From contig NZ_JAKGSI010000002.1 in assembly GCF_021568315.1 (NCBI RefSeq), forward strand, positions 372,001 to 436,000: a stretch of 64,000 bases of DNA, in the 5' to 3' direction. This stretch comes from Corynebacterium uropygiale. GTDB taxonomy: Bacteria; Actinomycetota; Actinomycetes; Mycobacteriales; Mycobacteriaceae. The notes beneath the pieces are model-generated. The model saw only the letters and a list, made by a program, of their open reading frames with translations. It made no database searches and was not told the DNA's origin. Within the stretch, counting starts at the first letter, position 1. Each line of letters opens with the position of its first letter. Below are positions 19,301-30,753 of the stretch, one piece after another. The position numbers and the translations under genes are program-made.

Positions 19301-20977
19301 TTAGTGTAGGCGACGCAGCCGGCGGTGCGAGAGTAGCCACCGGCCCCCGAGGACCACCACCAGAAGAAGGAGAAGGAAGCCGAGATAAATCTGGAACACC
19401 GTCATGGGTGGGAGCCCCAGGCCCCTCGGCAGCACGACGAAGCAGATCACGCCCGAATAGAGGGCCACCGCACCGTGGAAGATGGTGCGGTTTGCCCAGG
19501 CTGCGAGGGGGAAGATGGCCCAGAGCGCATACCACGGGTGGACCACCGGGAAGAAGACGACGATGACGACGAGGCTGACGCCCAGGGCGCCCATCACGTG
19601 GATGCGGCCCCGGTACGTCGCGAAGAGCATGCGGACCGTGAAGGCGCCCGCAATGAGAATGCCGACGCTGCGGGTGATCGCGAGCACGGCCTCGGTGTGG
19701 TCCCCAAGCCCGAGCAGCATCCCGAACCAGCCGGCGATGACGCCGAGCTCTGTCGTCAAGGACAGCCAGCTGCGGATGCTCACCGCCCCGCCCTGGCCCG
19801 TCACCCACCCGAGGCCGATGCCAGTCACCACGGTGACCAGGCAGACCGTCGCAAGGAGGATGAGGAGCTGGACGAGGGCCGCCGTCGCCAAGGAGACCAG
19901 CCCCGAGTGGCGAGCACGCAGCGCTCGGGCCAGGCACATGCCGGAGAAACCCAGTGCAATAAAGGCAGAGACCTTGACCATTCCCGCGCAGCTGATGAGG
20001 ACGCTGGAGGCGACAAAGAGGAGCAGAGTCTGAGGCTCCCGGAGAATCCGCTGTGGTTCCTTACCCATCCGGTCGAAGGAGCGAAGTCCCAGCTCCAGGC
20101 CGCTAAGCAGGAGCGCGAGCATGAGGGCCTCGTTGTGGATGCCGCCGACGAGGTGGAGCAGGGCCAACGGGTTAAGGACAGAGAGCCACAGCGCGGTGAG
20201 CGGTGGAACTCCGCATCGACGGCCCAAATGCACGAGCGCCCAGGCACAGACGAGGAGGCTGAGGATCGAGATGACGCGGTGGGCGTAGACGCCCCACACG
20301 ATGGAGTCGTGGGTGATCGCCGAGATGACGCGCGCGAAGCCGAGGGCCACCGGCCCATAGGGCGAAGGAGAATGCGCCCAAATGAAGGGAACCGAGCGCG
20401 CAAGGTGGTGATCAGTTCCGAGGAGGTCGATGGGGCCCGCGCTATAGGGGTCCAGTCCCTGCCTGACGATGGAACCATTGGCCAAATACGAGTAAATATC
20501 CTGCGTAAACAGGGGAGCCGTGAGGGCAAGAGGCAGTGTCCACGCCAAGAACGTCCGGAAGAAGTGGGAGAGCGTCACGCTGCCGATCGGCCGGCGTTCA
20601 CTGTGAAAGGACATCCCGCAATAGGGGGCCAGAGCCACCCACGCGATCACCAGAAGCCCCACCCCCAGGAACACCATCATGCTCGAGGTGTGGAGCATTC
20701 TGCTCAGCAGCGCGCCCCCGGGGAAAGAGCTATAGGGGTTTCCGACGACGGGCACCGCGCCGGCACCCAGCCCGCCCAGCCCAATAAGCAGTGCGCCGAT
20801 CGTGCCGATCCAGCGCCAGCGCATGAAGCCCATGAGGCGTGCGGAGCGGATCGGACGCTCGGCGGCGGCACCCACGTGATCGGGGCGGTGCAGCTCGGCG
20901 GAACGCGAGCCTGCGAGCCCCGCAGCGGGGAGCGTGGCGCGGAGCGCGTCGAGAAAGCTGGAGCGTGGGGTAGGCAC
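19301..20977 (-). CDS. mptB: Alpha-(1->6)-mannosyltransferase MptB
   Basis: Polyprenyl-phosphomannose-dependent GT-C glycosyltransferase that starts the alpha-1,6-mannan core of lipomannan/lipoarabinomannan outside the membrane. The product is 558 residues with about 12-13 hydrophobic helices. The motif APLFTQDIYSYLANG carries the acidic residue expected in the first external loop, and GLDPYSAGP follows. GTG 20977 is preceded by TAGACT at 6 bases. It diverges from sufR, exactly as MptB does in C. glutamicum and Rv1459c in M. tuberculosis. It heads an operon with the two ABC genes. Confidence 0.92.
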   Translation of the reverse strand: MPTPRSSFLDALRATLPAAGLAGSRSAELHRPDHVGAAAERPIRSARLMGFMRWRWIGTIGALLIGLGGLGAGAVPVVGNPYSSFPGGALLSRMLHTSSMMVFLGVGLLVIAWVALAPYCGMSFHSERRPIGSVTLSHFFRTFLAWTLPLALTAPLFTQDIYSYLANGSIVRQGLDPYSAGPIDLLGTDHHLARSVPFIWAHSPSPYGPVALGFARVISAITHDSIVWGVYAHRVISILSLLVCAWALVHLGRRCGVPPLTALWLSVLNPLALLHLVGGIHNEALMLALLLSGLELGLRSFDRMGKEPQRILREPQTLLLFVASSVLISCAGMVKVSAFIALGFSGMCLARALRARHSGLVSLATAALVQLLILLATVCLVTVVTGIGLGWVTGQGGAVSIRSWLSLTTELGVIAGWFGMLLGLGDHTEAVLAITRSVGILIAGAFTVRMLFATYRGRIHVMGALGVSLVVIVVFFPVVHPWYALWAIFPLAAWANRTIFHGAVALYSGVICFVVLPRGLGLPPMTVFQIYLGFLLLLLVVVLGGRWLLSHRRLRRLH

Positions 20978-20983
20978 GGGACC

Positions 20984-20989
20984 AGTCTA
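20984..20989 (-). promoter_or_regulatory. mptB -10 box (leaderless)
   Basis: TAGACT on the minus strand ends 6 bases before GTG 20977, predicting a leaderless mptB mRNA. Confidence 0.5.
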
Positions 20990-21057
20990 AATGCTCGGCG
21001 GAAAGGGGAGAGAACGCAGCGTCGGCCAGCGTGTTGGGATCCCGGGAATATTTATGG

Positions 21058-21069
21058 AACACTAGTGTT
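21058..21069. promoter_or_regulatory. Palindromic operator upstream of sufR (probable SufR site)
   Basis: AACACTAGTGTT is a perfect 12-base palindrome in an AT-rich stretch 58 bases before the sufR start. Its position between the likely -10 region and the AAGGAGGTGA ribosome site (21111-21120) suits autorepression of the suf operon by the iron-sulfur protein SufR. The palindrome is seen; the regulator assignment is inferred from position. Confidence 0.6.
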
Positions 21070-21126
21070 GTCAAAAGGTGGACGTCCCACGCACACGCTG
21101 ACGGAATACGAAGGAGGTGAGATGGC

Positions 21127-21846
21127 ATGAGGTCCTCGTCGCGCAAGCCAGAGACGCGATCCGTTGATGGTGATACGCGCAGGCACATCATGCTTGACCT
21201 GCTTCATCATGGCCCCGTCACGGTGTCTGATGTGGGGGAGCGCCTGGGCCTTTCGGCCGCGGGTGTGCGTCGCCACCTGGACATTTTGGTGGACGAGGGG
21301 ATGGCGGAGGCCGTCGAGGCCCGCCGTCCTCGCCGGACACGGACAGCAGCGCCCGGAGAAGCCCAGCGGGGCCGCCCAGCCAAGCGTTTCCGCCTGACCG
21401 ATAAGGGGCGCGATCAATTCGGACACTCCTATGACATGCTTGCCGTCGCAGCTCTGCGCGCCCTGCGGGAGAGCGGCGGCAGCGAGGCGGTTCGGGCTTT
21501 CGCCAGGCAACGCGTGGAAGAGATCCTCTCCTCGCTGGACCCGGATGAGCTCAAAGATCAGCCCACGGAGGACACCGCTCAGGCTCTCGTCGACGCCTTC
21601 TGCGAGCACGGCTACGCCACAACGATGACCAATGCCGCTGGCGGGGTGCAAATCTGCCAGCACCATTGCCCCATCTCCCAGGTGGCCGCCGAGTTCCCCG
21701 AGATCTGCGAGGCCGAGCATGAGATCGTCGCCGAACTCACTGGGCGCCACACCCAGACCCTGGCGTCCATCGCTGACGGACACGGCATCTGCACCACCAA
21801 CATTCCGTTGACTCCCATTGACCACTCTCCTATAGAGAGGAGCTGA
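21127..21846 (+). CDS. sufR: Iron-sulfur-sensing transcriptional repressor SufR
   Basis: Winged-helix repressor of the suf operon. The product is 239 residues. The N-terminal HTH ([22 protein letters not shown], residues about 34-56) contacts DNA. C-terminal cysteines in [19 protein letters not shown] and HGICTTN are the expected cluster ligands, so DNA binding should respond to iron-sulfur status. ATG 21127 follows AAGGAGGTGA. It is first gene of sufRBDCSUT and the stop is 1 base before sufB. Rv1460 is the mycobacterial counterpart. Confidence 0.95.
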   Translation: MRSSSRKPETRSVDGDTRRHIMLDLLHHGPVTVSDVGERLGLSAAGVRRHLDILVDEGMAEAVEARRPRRTRTAAPGEAQRGRPAKRFRLTDKGRDQFGHSYDMLAVAALRALRESGGSEAVRAFARQRVEEILSSLDPDELKDQPTEDTAQALVDAFCEHGYATTMTNAAGGVQICQHHCPISQVAAEFPEICEAEHEIVAELTGRHTQTLASIADGHGICTTNIPLTPIDHSPIERS

Positions 21847-21847
21847 C

Positions 21848-23290
21848 ATGACCCAGACCCAGAATCCTGAGGTGATAGGGCCACAGACCGATGAGGAAAT
21901 CATCGAGTCTATTGGCGCCTATAACTACGGGTGGCATGACTCGGACGTGGCGGGCGCCTCGGCCCGTCGAGGCCTCGACGAGGACGTCGTCCGCGACATT
22001 TCCGCGAAGAAGAAAGAGCCGGAGTGGATGCTGAACCAGCGTCTCAAGGCCCTGTCCATCTTCGAGAAGACTCCGGTGCCGACCTGGGGCGCAGACCTGT
22101 CGGGCATTGACTTCGACAACATCAAGTACTTCGTCCGCTCGACGGAGGAGCAGGCCCAGACCTGGGATGACCTCCCCGCGGACATCAAGAATACGTACGA
22201 CAAGCTGGGCATTCCCGAGGCGGAGAAGCAGCGCCTCGTGGCCGGCGTGGCTGCGCAATACGAGTCTGAGGTCGTCTACCACCAGATCCGTGAGGACCTG
22301 GAGAAGAAGGGCGTCATCTTCCTTGACACGGACTCCGCGCTCCGCGAGCACGAGGACCTCTTCAAGGAGTACTTCGGCACCGTCATTCCCGCCGGTGACA
22401 ATAAGTTCTCTGCCCTGAATTCTGCAGTCTGGTCCGGCGGCTCCTTCATTTATGTTCCGCCGGGAGTGCACGTCGAGATCCCGCTGCAGGCCTACTTCCG
22501 TATCAACACGGAGAACATGGGCCAGTTCGAGCGCACCCTCATCATCGTGGACGAGGACGCCTACGTGCACTACGTCGAGGGCTGCACCGCCCCGATCTAC
22601 AAGTCGGACTCCCTGCACTCGGCCGTCGTCGAGATCATCGTGAAGAAGGGTGGCCGCTGCCGCTACACCACGATCCAGAACTGGTCCAACAACGTCTACA
22701 ACCTCGTGACCAAGCGAACCAAGTGCGAGGAAGGCGCGACCATGGAGTGGGTCGACGGCAACATTGGCTCCAAGGTCACCATGAAGTACCCGGCCGTGTG
22801 GATGACCGGCGAGCACGCGAAGGGCGAGGTGCTCTCCGTCGCCTTTGCTGGTGAGGGTCAGTTCCAGGACACCGGCGCCAAGATGGTGCACATGGCGCCG
22901 CACACCTCCTCGAACATCGTGTCCAAGTCCGTCTCCCGTGGCGGTGGGCGCACTGCTTATCGCGGGCTCGTACAGGTCAACCCCAATGCGCACCACTCCA
23001 CCGCCAATGTGGAGTGCGACGCACTGCTCGTCGACAACATCTCGCGTACGGACACCTACCCGTACAACGACATCCGCAATGACCACGTCTCCCTCGGCCA
23101 CGAGGCGACCGTGTCGCAGGTGTCGGAGGAGCAGCTGTTCTACCTCATGAGCCGCGGCATCGCGGAGGACGAGGCCATGGCCATGATCGTTCGAGGCTTC
23201 GTCGAGCCCATCGCCAAGGAGCTGCCGATGGAGTACGCGCTCGAGCTCAACCGCCTCATTGAACTGCAGATGGAAGGATCGGTGGGTTAG
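21848..23290 (+). CDS. sufB: Fe-S cluster assembly scaffold SufB
   Basis: Scaffold subunit of the SufBC2D complex on which clusters are assembled. The product is 480 residues, full length, with [10 protein letters not shown] near the N terminus and [17 protein letters not shown] near the C terminus. Unlike Rv1461 of M. tuberculosis there is no intein. The ATG overlaps the end of sufR almost directly (GGAGCTGACATG), giving tight coupling; GGAG serves as the ribosome site. Confidence 0.97.
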   Translation: MTQTQNPEVIGPQTDEEIIESIGAYNYGWHDSDVAGASARRGLDEDVVRDISAKKKEPEWMLNQRLKALSIFEKTPVPTWGADLSGIDFDNIKYFVRSTEEQAQTWDDLPADIKNTYDKLGIPEAEKQRLVAGVAAQYESEVVYHQIREDLEKKGVIFLDTDSALREHEDLFKEYFGTVIPAGDNKFSALNSAVWSGGSFIYVPPGVHVEIPLQAYFRINTENMGQFERTLIIVDEDAYVHYVEGCTAPIYKSDSLHSAVVEIIVKKGGRCRYTTIQNWSNNVYNLVTKRTKCEEGATMEWVDGNIGSKVTMKYPAVWMTGEHAKGEVLSVAFAGEGQFQDTGAKMVHMAPHTSSNIVSKSVSRGGGRTAYRGLVQVNPNAHHSTANVECDALLVDNISRTDTYPYNDIRNDHVSLGHEATVSQVSEEQLFYLMSRGIAEDEAMAMIVRGFVEPIAKELPMEYALELNRLIELQMEGSVG

Positions 23291-23295
23291 TCATC

Positions 23296-24480
23296 ATGAC
23301 GGACACAGTGAGCACTGTGCAGTCGGGAACCCCTCACAACAACAAGGGTGATCTCTTCACCTCGTTCAACGTGGAGGACTTCGATGTTCCGAAGGGCCGC
23401 GATGAGGTGTGGCGCTTCATCGGGCTGCGCAAGCTGCGTGGCCTCCACAACGGTGAGTTCAGCGAGCCGGTGGACCAGAAGTTCTCCGTCTCCCTCCCCG
23501 AGGGGGCTGAGGAGTCGGTGCGCGTTGAGCGCCTGGAGCGTACGGACGCCCGCGTCGGGCGGACCGGGGGTGCGGTGGATCGCGTCGGCGCGCAGGTGTG
23601 GAGCACCGCGCAGGTGGCCGACGTCCTCACGGTGGGGAAGAACGCCGTCGTCGAGGAGCCCATCACCGTCACCGTGGAGGGCTCGGGGGATGGCGTGACC
23701 TCCTTCGGCATCACCGTGATTGAGGTGGAGTCCGGCGCCGAGGCCACCGTCGATCTGCGCTACCGCGGCAGCGGCACCCACGCCGACAACGTGGAGATCA
23801 TCCTCGGTGACGCTGCTCGCCTCACCCTCATCACCGACATCGCGTGGGAGGACGACGCCCTGCACCTGAGCTCCCAGGTGGCCGTGCTGGGTCGCGACGC
23901 CGTGCTGCGCCACAGCGCCGGTATCTTCGGCGGCGAGATCGTCCGCTTCGTGCCGCGCGTGAAGTTCACCGCCCCGGGGGCCGACGCCGAGCTGGTGGGC
24001 GTCTACTTCGCCGACGACGGCCAGTACTTCGAGGAGCGGCTCCTCGTCGACCACGCCGTCCCGAATTGCCGCTCCAATGTGCTCTACAAGGGCGCGCTGC
24101 AGGGCGACCCGTCGTCCTCGAAGCAGGACACCCGGAACGCCTGGGTGGGGGACGTCCTCATCCGCTCGAAGGCGACCGGCACCGACACCTATGAGGTGAA
24201 CCGCAACCTCGTCCTCACCAATGGGGCGCGGGCGGACGCCGTGCCGAACCTTGAGATCGAGACCGGCGAGATCCCCGGAGCCGGCCACGCCGCGACGGTA
24301 GGCCGCTTCGATCCGGAGCACCTCTTCTACCTCATGGCCCGCGGCATTCCGGAGAAGGTGGCGCGGAAGCTCATCGTGCGAGGCTTCTTCTCTGAAGCCA
24401 TCAACCGCATCCCTGTGGAGGCGGTCCGCGAGGACTTCGAGAACCGCATCGCCCACGAACTTGAAGGCTTCACCGCCTAA
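23296..24480 (+). CDS. sufD: Fe-S cluster assembly protein SufD
   Basis: Paralogue and partner of SufB in SufBC2D. The product is 394 residues. The C-terminal beta-helix end includes ARGIPEKVARKLIVRGFFSEAINRI, a pattern shared with SufB. The start ATG 23296 lies 5 bases after the sufB stop. The 42-base gap to sufC holds an AAAAGGAACCGAG ribosome site. Confidence 0.95.
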   Translation: MTDTVSTVQSGTPHNNKGDLFTSFNVEDFDVPKGRDEVWRFIGLRKLRGLHNGEFSEPVDQKFSVSLPEGAEESVRVERLERTDARVGRTGGAVDRVGAQVWSTAQVADVLTVGKNAVVEEPITVTVEGSGDGVTSFGITVIEVESGAEATVDLRYRGSGTHADNVEIILGDAARLTLITDIAWEDDALHLSSQVAVLGRDAVLRHSAGIFGGEIVRFVPRVKFTAPGADAELVGVYFADDGQYFEERLLVDHAVPNCRSNVLYKGALQGDPSSSKQDTRNAWVGDVLIRSKATGTDTYEVNRNLVLTNGARADAVPNLEIETGEIPGAGHAATVGRFDPEHLFYLMARGIPEKVARKLIVRGFFSEAINRIPVEAVREDFENRIAHELEGFTA

Positions 24481-24522
24481 GCACCGACTCACCACGACGA
24501 CACAAAAGGAACCGAGAATTCC

Positions 24523-25278
24523 ATGAGCACTCTCGAGATCAAGAATCTGCACGCACAGGTTGTCCCCACCGATGAGAACTCCGAGCCCAAGGAGATCCTC
24601 AAGGGAGTCAACCTCACCATCAACTCCGAGGAAACCCACGCCATCATGGGGCCGAACGGCTCCGGCAAGTCCACCCTGGCTTATACCATCGGCGGCCACC
24701 CGAAGTACGAGGTGACCGAGGGTGAGGTCCTCCTCGACGGCGAGAACATCCTGGAGATGGATGTCGACGAGCGCGCCCGCGCTGGCCTCTTCATCGCCAT
24801 GCAGTACCCGACGGAAATCCCCGGGGTCTCCATGTCCAACTTCCTCCGCTCCGCCGCCACCGCCGTCCGCGGCGAGGCCCCCAAGCTGCGCGAGTGGGTC
24901 AAGGAGGTCCGCGAGGCACGTGAGAAGCTGTCCATTGACGCCAGCTTCGGCGAGCGTTCCGTCAACGAGGGCTTCTCCGGCGGTGAGAAGAAGCGCCACG
25001 AGGTCCTCCAGCTCGACATCCTCCGCCCGAAGTTCGCGGTCATGGATGAGACGGACTCCGGTCTCGACGTCGACGCCCTGCGCATCGTGTCCGAGGGGAT
25101 CAACGACTACCAGAAGAAGACCGGCGGCGGAATCATCATGATCACGCACTACAAGCGCATCCTCAACTACGTGCGCCCCGACAAGGTGCACGTGTTCGCC
25201 GACGGCCGCGTGGTCACGACCGGCGGCCCCGAACTCGCTGATCAGCTCGAGGCCGAGGGCTACGAGAAGTTCCTGTGA
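24523..25278 (+). CDS. sufC: Fe-S cluster assembly ATPase SufC
   Basis: ABC-type ATPase of the SUF complex; soluble, not a transporter. The product is 251 residues. Walker A is GPNGSGKST near residue 46. The signature is atypical (FSGGEKKRHEVLQ), as in all SufC, Walker B is FAVMDETDSGLD, and the H-loop is MITHYKR. It energises SufBD during cluster assembly. Confidence 0.97.
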   Translation: MSTLEIKNLHAQVVPTDENSEPKEILKGVNLTINSEETHAIMGPNGSGKSTLAYTIGGHPKYEVTEGEVLLDGENILEMDVDERARAGLFIAMQYPTEIPGVSMSNFLRSAATAVRGEAPKLREWVKEVREAREKLSIDASFGERSVNEGFSGGEKKRHEVLQLDILRPKFAVMDETDSGLDVDALRIVSEGINDYQKKTGGGIIMITHYKRILNYVRPDKVHVFADGRVVTTGGPELADQLEAEGYEKFL

Positions 25279-25283
25279 GGTGA

Positions 25284-26995
<1,712 letters not shown>

Positions 26996-27394
26996 ATGGT
27001 CGACGACAATCCCTCGGCCCCGGAGACCGAAAGCGCCTTCGGCCCCGTGCCGGAGAAGCCCGAGCAGACGGAGGAGCAGATCGCCCAGGCCTATGACGTG
27101 GAGGAGTTCCTCCGGGACGTCATCGACCCGGAGCTCGGCATCAACGTCGTGGACCTCGGCCTGGTCTATGACATCTGGATGGAAGGGGAGAAGGAGGCCG
27201 TGGTGAACATGACGCTCACCTCGCCGGCCTGCCCGCTCACCGACGTTCTGGAGGATCAGGCCCAGGCCGCCGTCGTCGGCAATGGGGCGGCGACGAAGCT
27301 CACGATCAACTGGGTGTGGGTTCCCACCTGGGGGCCGCACATGATCACCGAGGAGGGCCGGGAGCAGCTGCGCGCCCTCGGATTCTCCGTCTAG
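26996..27394 (+). CDS. sufT: SufT (MIP18/DUF59 family)
   Basis: Small maturation factor of 132 residues that aids iron-sulfur cluster delivery. The conserved core VIDPELGINVVDLGLVYD is followed by TSPACPLTD with the family cysteine. An acidic/Pro-rich N-terminal 30 residues precedes it. ATG 26996 directly abuts the sufU stop. It is the last gene of the suf operon. Confidence 0.93.
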   Translation: MVDDNPSAPETESAFGPVPEKPEQTEEQIAQAYDVEEFLRDVIDPELGINVVDLGLVYDIWMEGEKEAVVNMTLTSPACPLTDVLEDQAQAAVVGNGAATKLTINWVWVPTWGPHMITEEGREQLRALGFSV

Positions 27395-27436
27395 CACGGC
27401 GACGCGGGACGAGCAGCGAGTCAACGGATACGTCAC

Positions 27437-27469
27437 GGGCCCGGGAGGTGGATTTCCTCTCCCGGGCCC
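27437..27469. terminator. Terminator between suf operon and convergent permease
   Basis: A perfect 11-bp stem is formed by 27437-27447 (GGGCCCGGGAG) and 27459-27469. It lies between two convergent genes and has no long U run. Confidence 0.6.
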
Positions 27470-27501
27470 TTGGCGTCGCTCACAGGGCGTTTCGCGCCCG
27501 G

Positions 27502-29007
27502 CTAGGCCAGACCCTCCTGCGTCTGCGGGAGGTTGGGGACGTGGCGGCTGAGGTTGGCCTCCTCGGGGCGGACCGGCCGGGAGCCGGTCTTCAGCCGGTG
27601 CCCCAGCCACAGCGCGAGGAAGCAGGGAATGCCCAGGTAGGGGGCGAGGACGCTGAAGAGATCCTCCCCGGTGCTCAGCGGCTCGTAGGCCTGGCCGATG
27701 ACGACGGCCACGCACATGATGAGCGCGACGACAGCCCCGAGGGGGAAGAAGCGCGAGCGATAGGGGAGTTCGCTGAGGTCGTGGCCTTGGGCGCGCATCG
27801 CTCGGCGGAAGCAATAGTGGGACCAGGAGATGCCCATCCACGTGATGAAACCGGCGAGCGCGGACAGGGTAAGGAGGAACTCGTAGGCTGCGCCGTCGCC
27901 CACGAGGCTCGTGATGAAGCCGGCCATCCCGATGCACGTCGTGGCGATGAGCGCGCGCATGGGAATGTGGCGGGAGTTGAGCTTCCCGAAGAAGCGCGGC
28001 GCGTGCCCCTGGCGGGCCAGGGCGAAGAGCATGCGCGTCGAGGCGAAGAGCCCGGAGTTCCCGGCCGAGAGCACTGAGGTGAGGATGACCGCGTTCATGA
28101 GCGCGGCGGCGAAAGCGATGCCCGCCCGGTGGAAGACGAGGGTGAAGGGGGAGATCGCGATGTTCTCCTCGCTGGAGTTGAGGAGGTTCGGGTCGGTGTA
28201 GGGGATGAGGAAGCCAATGACCGCGATCGCGCCGATGTAGAAGAGCATGATGCGCCAGAAGATCGTGCGGATGGCGCGCGGAATCGTCTCCTCCGGGTTC
28301 TCCGCCTCCCCGGCGGCAACACCCACCAGCTCGGTTCCCTGGAAGGAGTAGCCCGCCGCGAGGAAGACCGCGAGGATGCCCATGCCGCCGTGGACGAAGG
28401 GGGCCTCGCCCTCCACCCAGTGGCGCGCGCCGGCGTCATGCCCTGAGAGGATGCCGAGGATCATCGCCACACCGATGACGAGGAAGACGACGACGGTGGT
28501 CACCTTGATCGCCGCGAACCAGAACTCCCCCTCACCATACGCGCGGGCGGACAGGGCGTTGAGGCCGAAGATGAGGGCGAGGAAGAGCGCCGACCACACA
28601 ATCGACGGCACGTCCGGCAGCCAGTACTTCATGACCAGCGCGGCGGCGACGAGCTCGGCCGCCACCGTGATCGCCCAATTGAACCAGTAGTTCCACCCCA
28701 TCGCGAAGCCGAAGGAGGGGGAGACATAGCGCGTCCCGTATTCCTGGAAGGAGCCGGCGACGGGCAGGTAGGCGGCCATTTCGCCGAGGGACTGCATCAC
28801 GAGCCACACCATGATCCCGACGAGGGCGTAGGCCACGAGGGCACCGCCGGGGCCGGCGTCGGAAATAGTCGCACCGCTGGCGACGAAGAGGCCGGTGCCA
28901 ATCGCCCCGCCGATAGCAATCATGTTGAGGTGGCGCGCCCGGAGGCTGCGCTGAAGTGTGGGCCCCTGGTGCGAGGTCTCGCCGGGGTCGGAGGGGGTAG
29001 TGCTCAC
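27502..29007 (-). CDS. APC-family amino acid permease, LysP-like
   Basis: Proton-coupled amino acid transporter of 501 residues with about 12 transmembrane helices. The N-terminal RARHLNMIAIGGAIGTGLFVASGATISDAGPGG and the central SFQGTELVGVAAGE motifs resemble the lysine permease LysP of enterobacteria over the whole length. Lysine or another basic amino acid is the best guess; specificity cannot be read with confidence. GTG 29007 follows CAGGAG at 6 bases. It stands alone between the suf terminator and the divergent ABC-F gene. Confidence 0.85.
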   Translation of the reverse strand: MSTTPSDPGETSHQGPTLQRSLRARHLNMIAIGGAIGTGLFVASGATISDAGPGGALVAYALVGIMVWLVMQSLGEMAAYLPVAGSFQEYGTRYVSPSFGFAMGWNYWFNWAITVAAELVAAALVMKYWLPDVPSIVWSALFLALIFGLNALSARAYGEGEFWFAAIKVTTVVVFLVIGVAMILGILSGHDAGARHWVEGEAPFVHGGMGILAVFLAAGYSFQGTELVGVAAGEAENPEETIPRAIRTIFWRIMLFYIGAIAVIGFLIPYTDPNLLNSSEENIAISPFTLVFHRAGIAFAAALMNAVILTSVLSAGNSGLFASTRMLFALARQGHAPRFFGKLNSRHIPMRALIATTCIGMAGFITSLVGDGAAYEFLLTLSALAGFITWMGISWSHYCFRRAMRAQGHDLSELPYRSRFFPLGAVVALIMCVAVVIGQAYEPLSTGEDLFSVLAPYLGIPCFLALWLGHRLKTGSRPVRPEEANLSRHVPNLPQTQEGLA

Positions 29008-29107
29008 GATCGCTCCTGGATCTACTCCGAGTAATGAAGAAAGTCTTTACCACTGTAACGCGCGCTTAAGACGAGAGGGCGATCAGCTCGCGCTAGCGGC
29101 GGTTCGC

Positions 29108-29113
29108 TATACT
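29108..29113 (+). promoter_or_regulatory. ABC-F gene -10 box (leaderless)
   Basis: TATACT, close to consensus, ends 8 bases before GTG 29122, so transcription should begin at or just before the start codon. Confidence 0.6.
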
Positions 29114-29121
29114 CACCCGTC

Positions 29122-30753
29122 GTGATTGTCACGAATGATCTCGAGGTTCGGGTGGGTGCGCGGACCTTATTGCAGGCCCCTGGCCACCATCTTCGCGTCC
29201 AGCCGGGTGACCGGATCGGTCTGGTGGGCCGCAATGGCGCCGGCAAGACCACTACTATGCGCATCCTCGCGGGTGAAACGCAACCCTATGGGGGCTCGGT
29301 GAGCTCCTCGGGGGATATTGGCTATCTCCCGCAGGATTCCCGGGAGGGGGACATCGAGATCTCCGCCCGCGATCGCGTGCTCTCCGCGCGCGGCCTCGAC
29401 CGCATCCGCAGCTCCATGGACCGCCAGCAGGAGATCATGGAGACCGCGACGGAACCCAACCGCCGCGATGCCGCGATCCGCAAGTACTCCCGACTCGAGG
29501 AGCGCTATCACCAGCTCGGCGGCTACGAGGCCAACGCCGAGGCCGCGCAGATCTGCGAGAACCTCGGGCTTCCCGCCCGGATCCTCGACCAGCCGCTCAA
29601 GACGCTCTCCGGCGGGCAGCGCCGCCGCGTCGAGCTCGCGCAAATCCTCTTCGCGGCCTCCGGCGGGATGGGGAAGTCCCAGACCACGCTTCTCCTCGAC
29701 GAGCCCACCAACCATCTCGATGCCGACTCCATCGTCTGGCTGCGCGGCTTCCTCGAGAAGCACGACGGCGGCCTCGTCGTCATCTCGCACGACGTCAGCC
29801 TGCTCAAGGCCGTATGCAACAAGGTGTGGTTCCTCGACGCCGTGCGCGGCGAAGCGGACGTCTACAACATGAACTTTGAGCGCTATCAGCAGGCCCGCGC
29901 CACCGATGAGGCCCGGCGCCGCCGGGAGCGGGCCAACGCGGAGAAGAAGGCCTCGGCGCTTAAGCAGCAGGCCGAGCGCCTCGGCGCGAAGGCGACGAAG
30001 GCCAAGGCGGCGAAGCAGATGGCCGCCCGCGCCGAGCGCATGATGTCCAGCCTCGATGAGGTGCGGCAGGCGGATCGCGTCGCGCACATTTCCTTCCCCG
30101 AGCCGGCCCCCTGCGGGAAAACCCCGCTCAATGCGAAGGGCCTCATGAAGATGTACGGCTCCCTCGAGGTGTTCGCGGGCGTGGACCTCGCGATTGACCG
30201 GGGATCGCGTGTGGTCGTCCTCGGCTTCAACGGCGCCGGCAAAACGACCCTCCTCAAGCTCCTGGCGGGCGTCGAGCGCTCCGATGGGGAGGGCGGCATC
30301 GTCACGGGCCACGGCCTGCGCATCGGCTACTTTGCGCAGGAGCATGACACTCTCGATCCCGAGGCAACGGTGTGGGAGAACGCCGTCAACGCCTGCCCCG
30401 ATGCCGGTGAGCAGGATCTCCGCGGCGTCCTCGGCGCCTTCATGCTCTCCGGGGAGCAGCTGGAGCAGCACGCCGGCACGCTCTCTGGCGGTGAGAAGAC
30501 TCGCCTTGCTCTGGCCTGCCTCGTGAGCTCGCAGGCCAACGTGCTCCTCCTTGATGAGCCGACGAACAACCTCGATCCCATCTCCCGGGAGCAGGTCCTC
30601 GACGCCATCCGTACATACACCGGGGCCGTCGTCCTCGTGACGCACGACCCCGGCGCGGTGAAGGCCCTCGAGCCGGAACGGGTGATTGTGCTCCCGGACG
30701 GCACCGAGGACCTGTGGTCGGAGGACTACTTGGAGCTCGTCGAGCTCGCCTGA
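29122..30753 (+). CDS. ABC-F family ATPase
   Basis: Soluble protein with two ABC domains and no transmembrane segment; the family acts on ribosomes (translation factors or antibiotic protection). The product is 543 residues. The Walker A motifs are GRNGAGKTT near residue 36 and GFNGAGKTT near 371. The signatures are LSGGQRRRVELAQ and LSGGEKTRLALA. The linker, rich in Lys/Arg/Ala (residues about 265-310), is the ribosome-contacting segment. It corresponds to Rv1473 of M. tuberculosis. No ribosome site is visible and a TATACT box lies 8 bases upstream. Its end overlaps the convergent metE by 28 bases. Confidence 0.9.
   Translation: MIVTNDLEVRVGARTLLQAPGHHLRVQPGDRIGLVGRNGAGKTTTMRILAGETQPYGGSVSSSGDIGYLPQDSREGDIEISARDRVLSARGLDRIRSSMDRQQEIMETATEPNRRDAAIRKYSRLEERYHQLGGYEANAEAAQICENLGLPARILDQPLKTLSGGQRRRVELAQILFAASGGMGKSQTTLLLDEPTNHLDADSIVWLRGFLEKHDGGLVVISHDVSLLKAVCNKVWFLDAVRGEADVYNMNFERYQQARATDEARRRRERANAEKKASALKQQAERLGAKATKAKAAKQMAARAERMMSSLDEVRQADRVAHISFPEPAPCGKTPLNAKGLMKMYGSLEVFAGVDLAIDRGSRVVVLGFNGAGKTTLLKLLAGVERSDGEGGIVTGHGLRIGYFAQEHDTLDPEATVWENAVNACPDAGEQDLRGVLGAFMLSGEQLEQHAGTLSGGEKTRLALACLVSSQANVLLLDEPTNNLDPISREQVLDAIRTYTGAVVLVTHDPGAVKALEPERVIVLPDGTEDLWSEDYLELVELA

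Noticed and set aside
18327-19937. Extended N terminus of the ABC ATPase into mptB
   Set aside because: The extra 213 residues are low-complexity shadow of MptB; GTG 19295 after the mptB stop gives a normal ATPase.
21848-23290. Intein in SufB as in M. tuberculosis
   Set aside because: SufB is a normal 480 residues with uninterrupted motifs.
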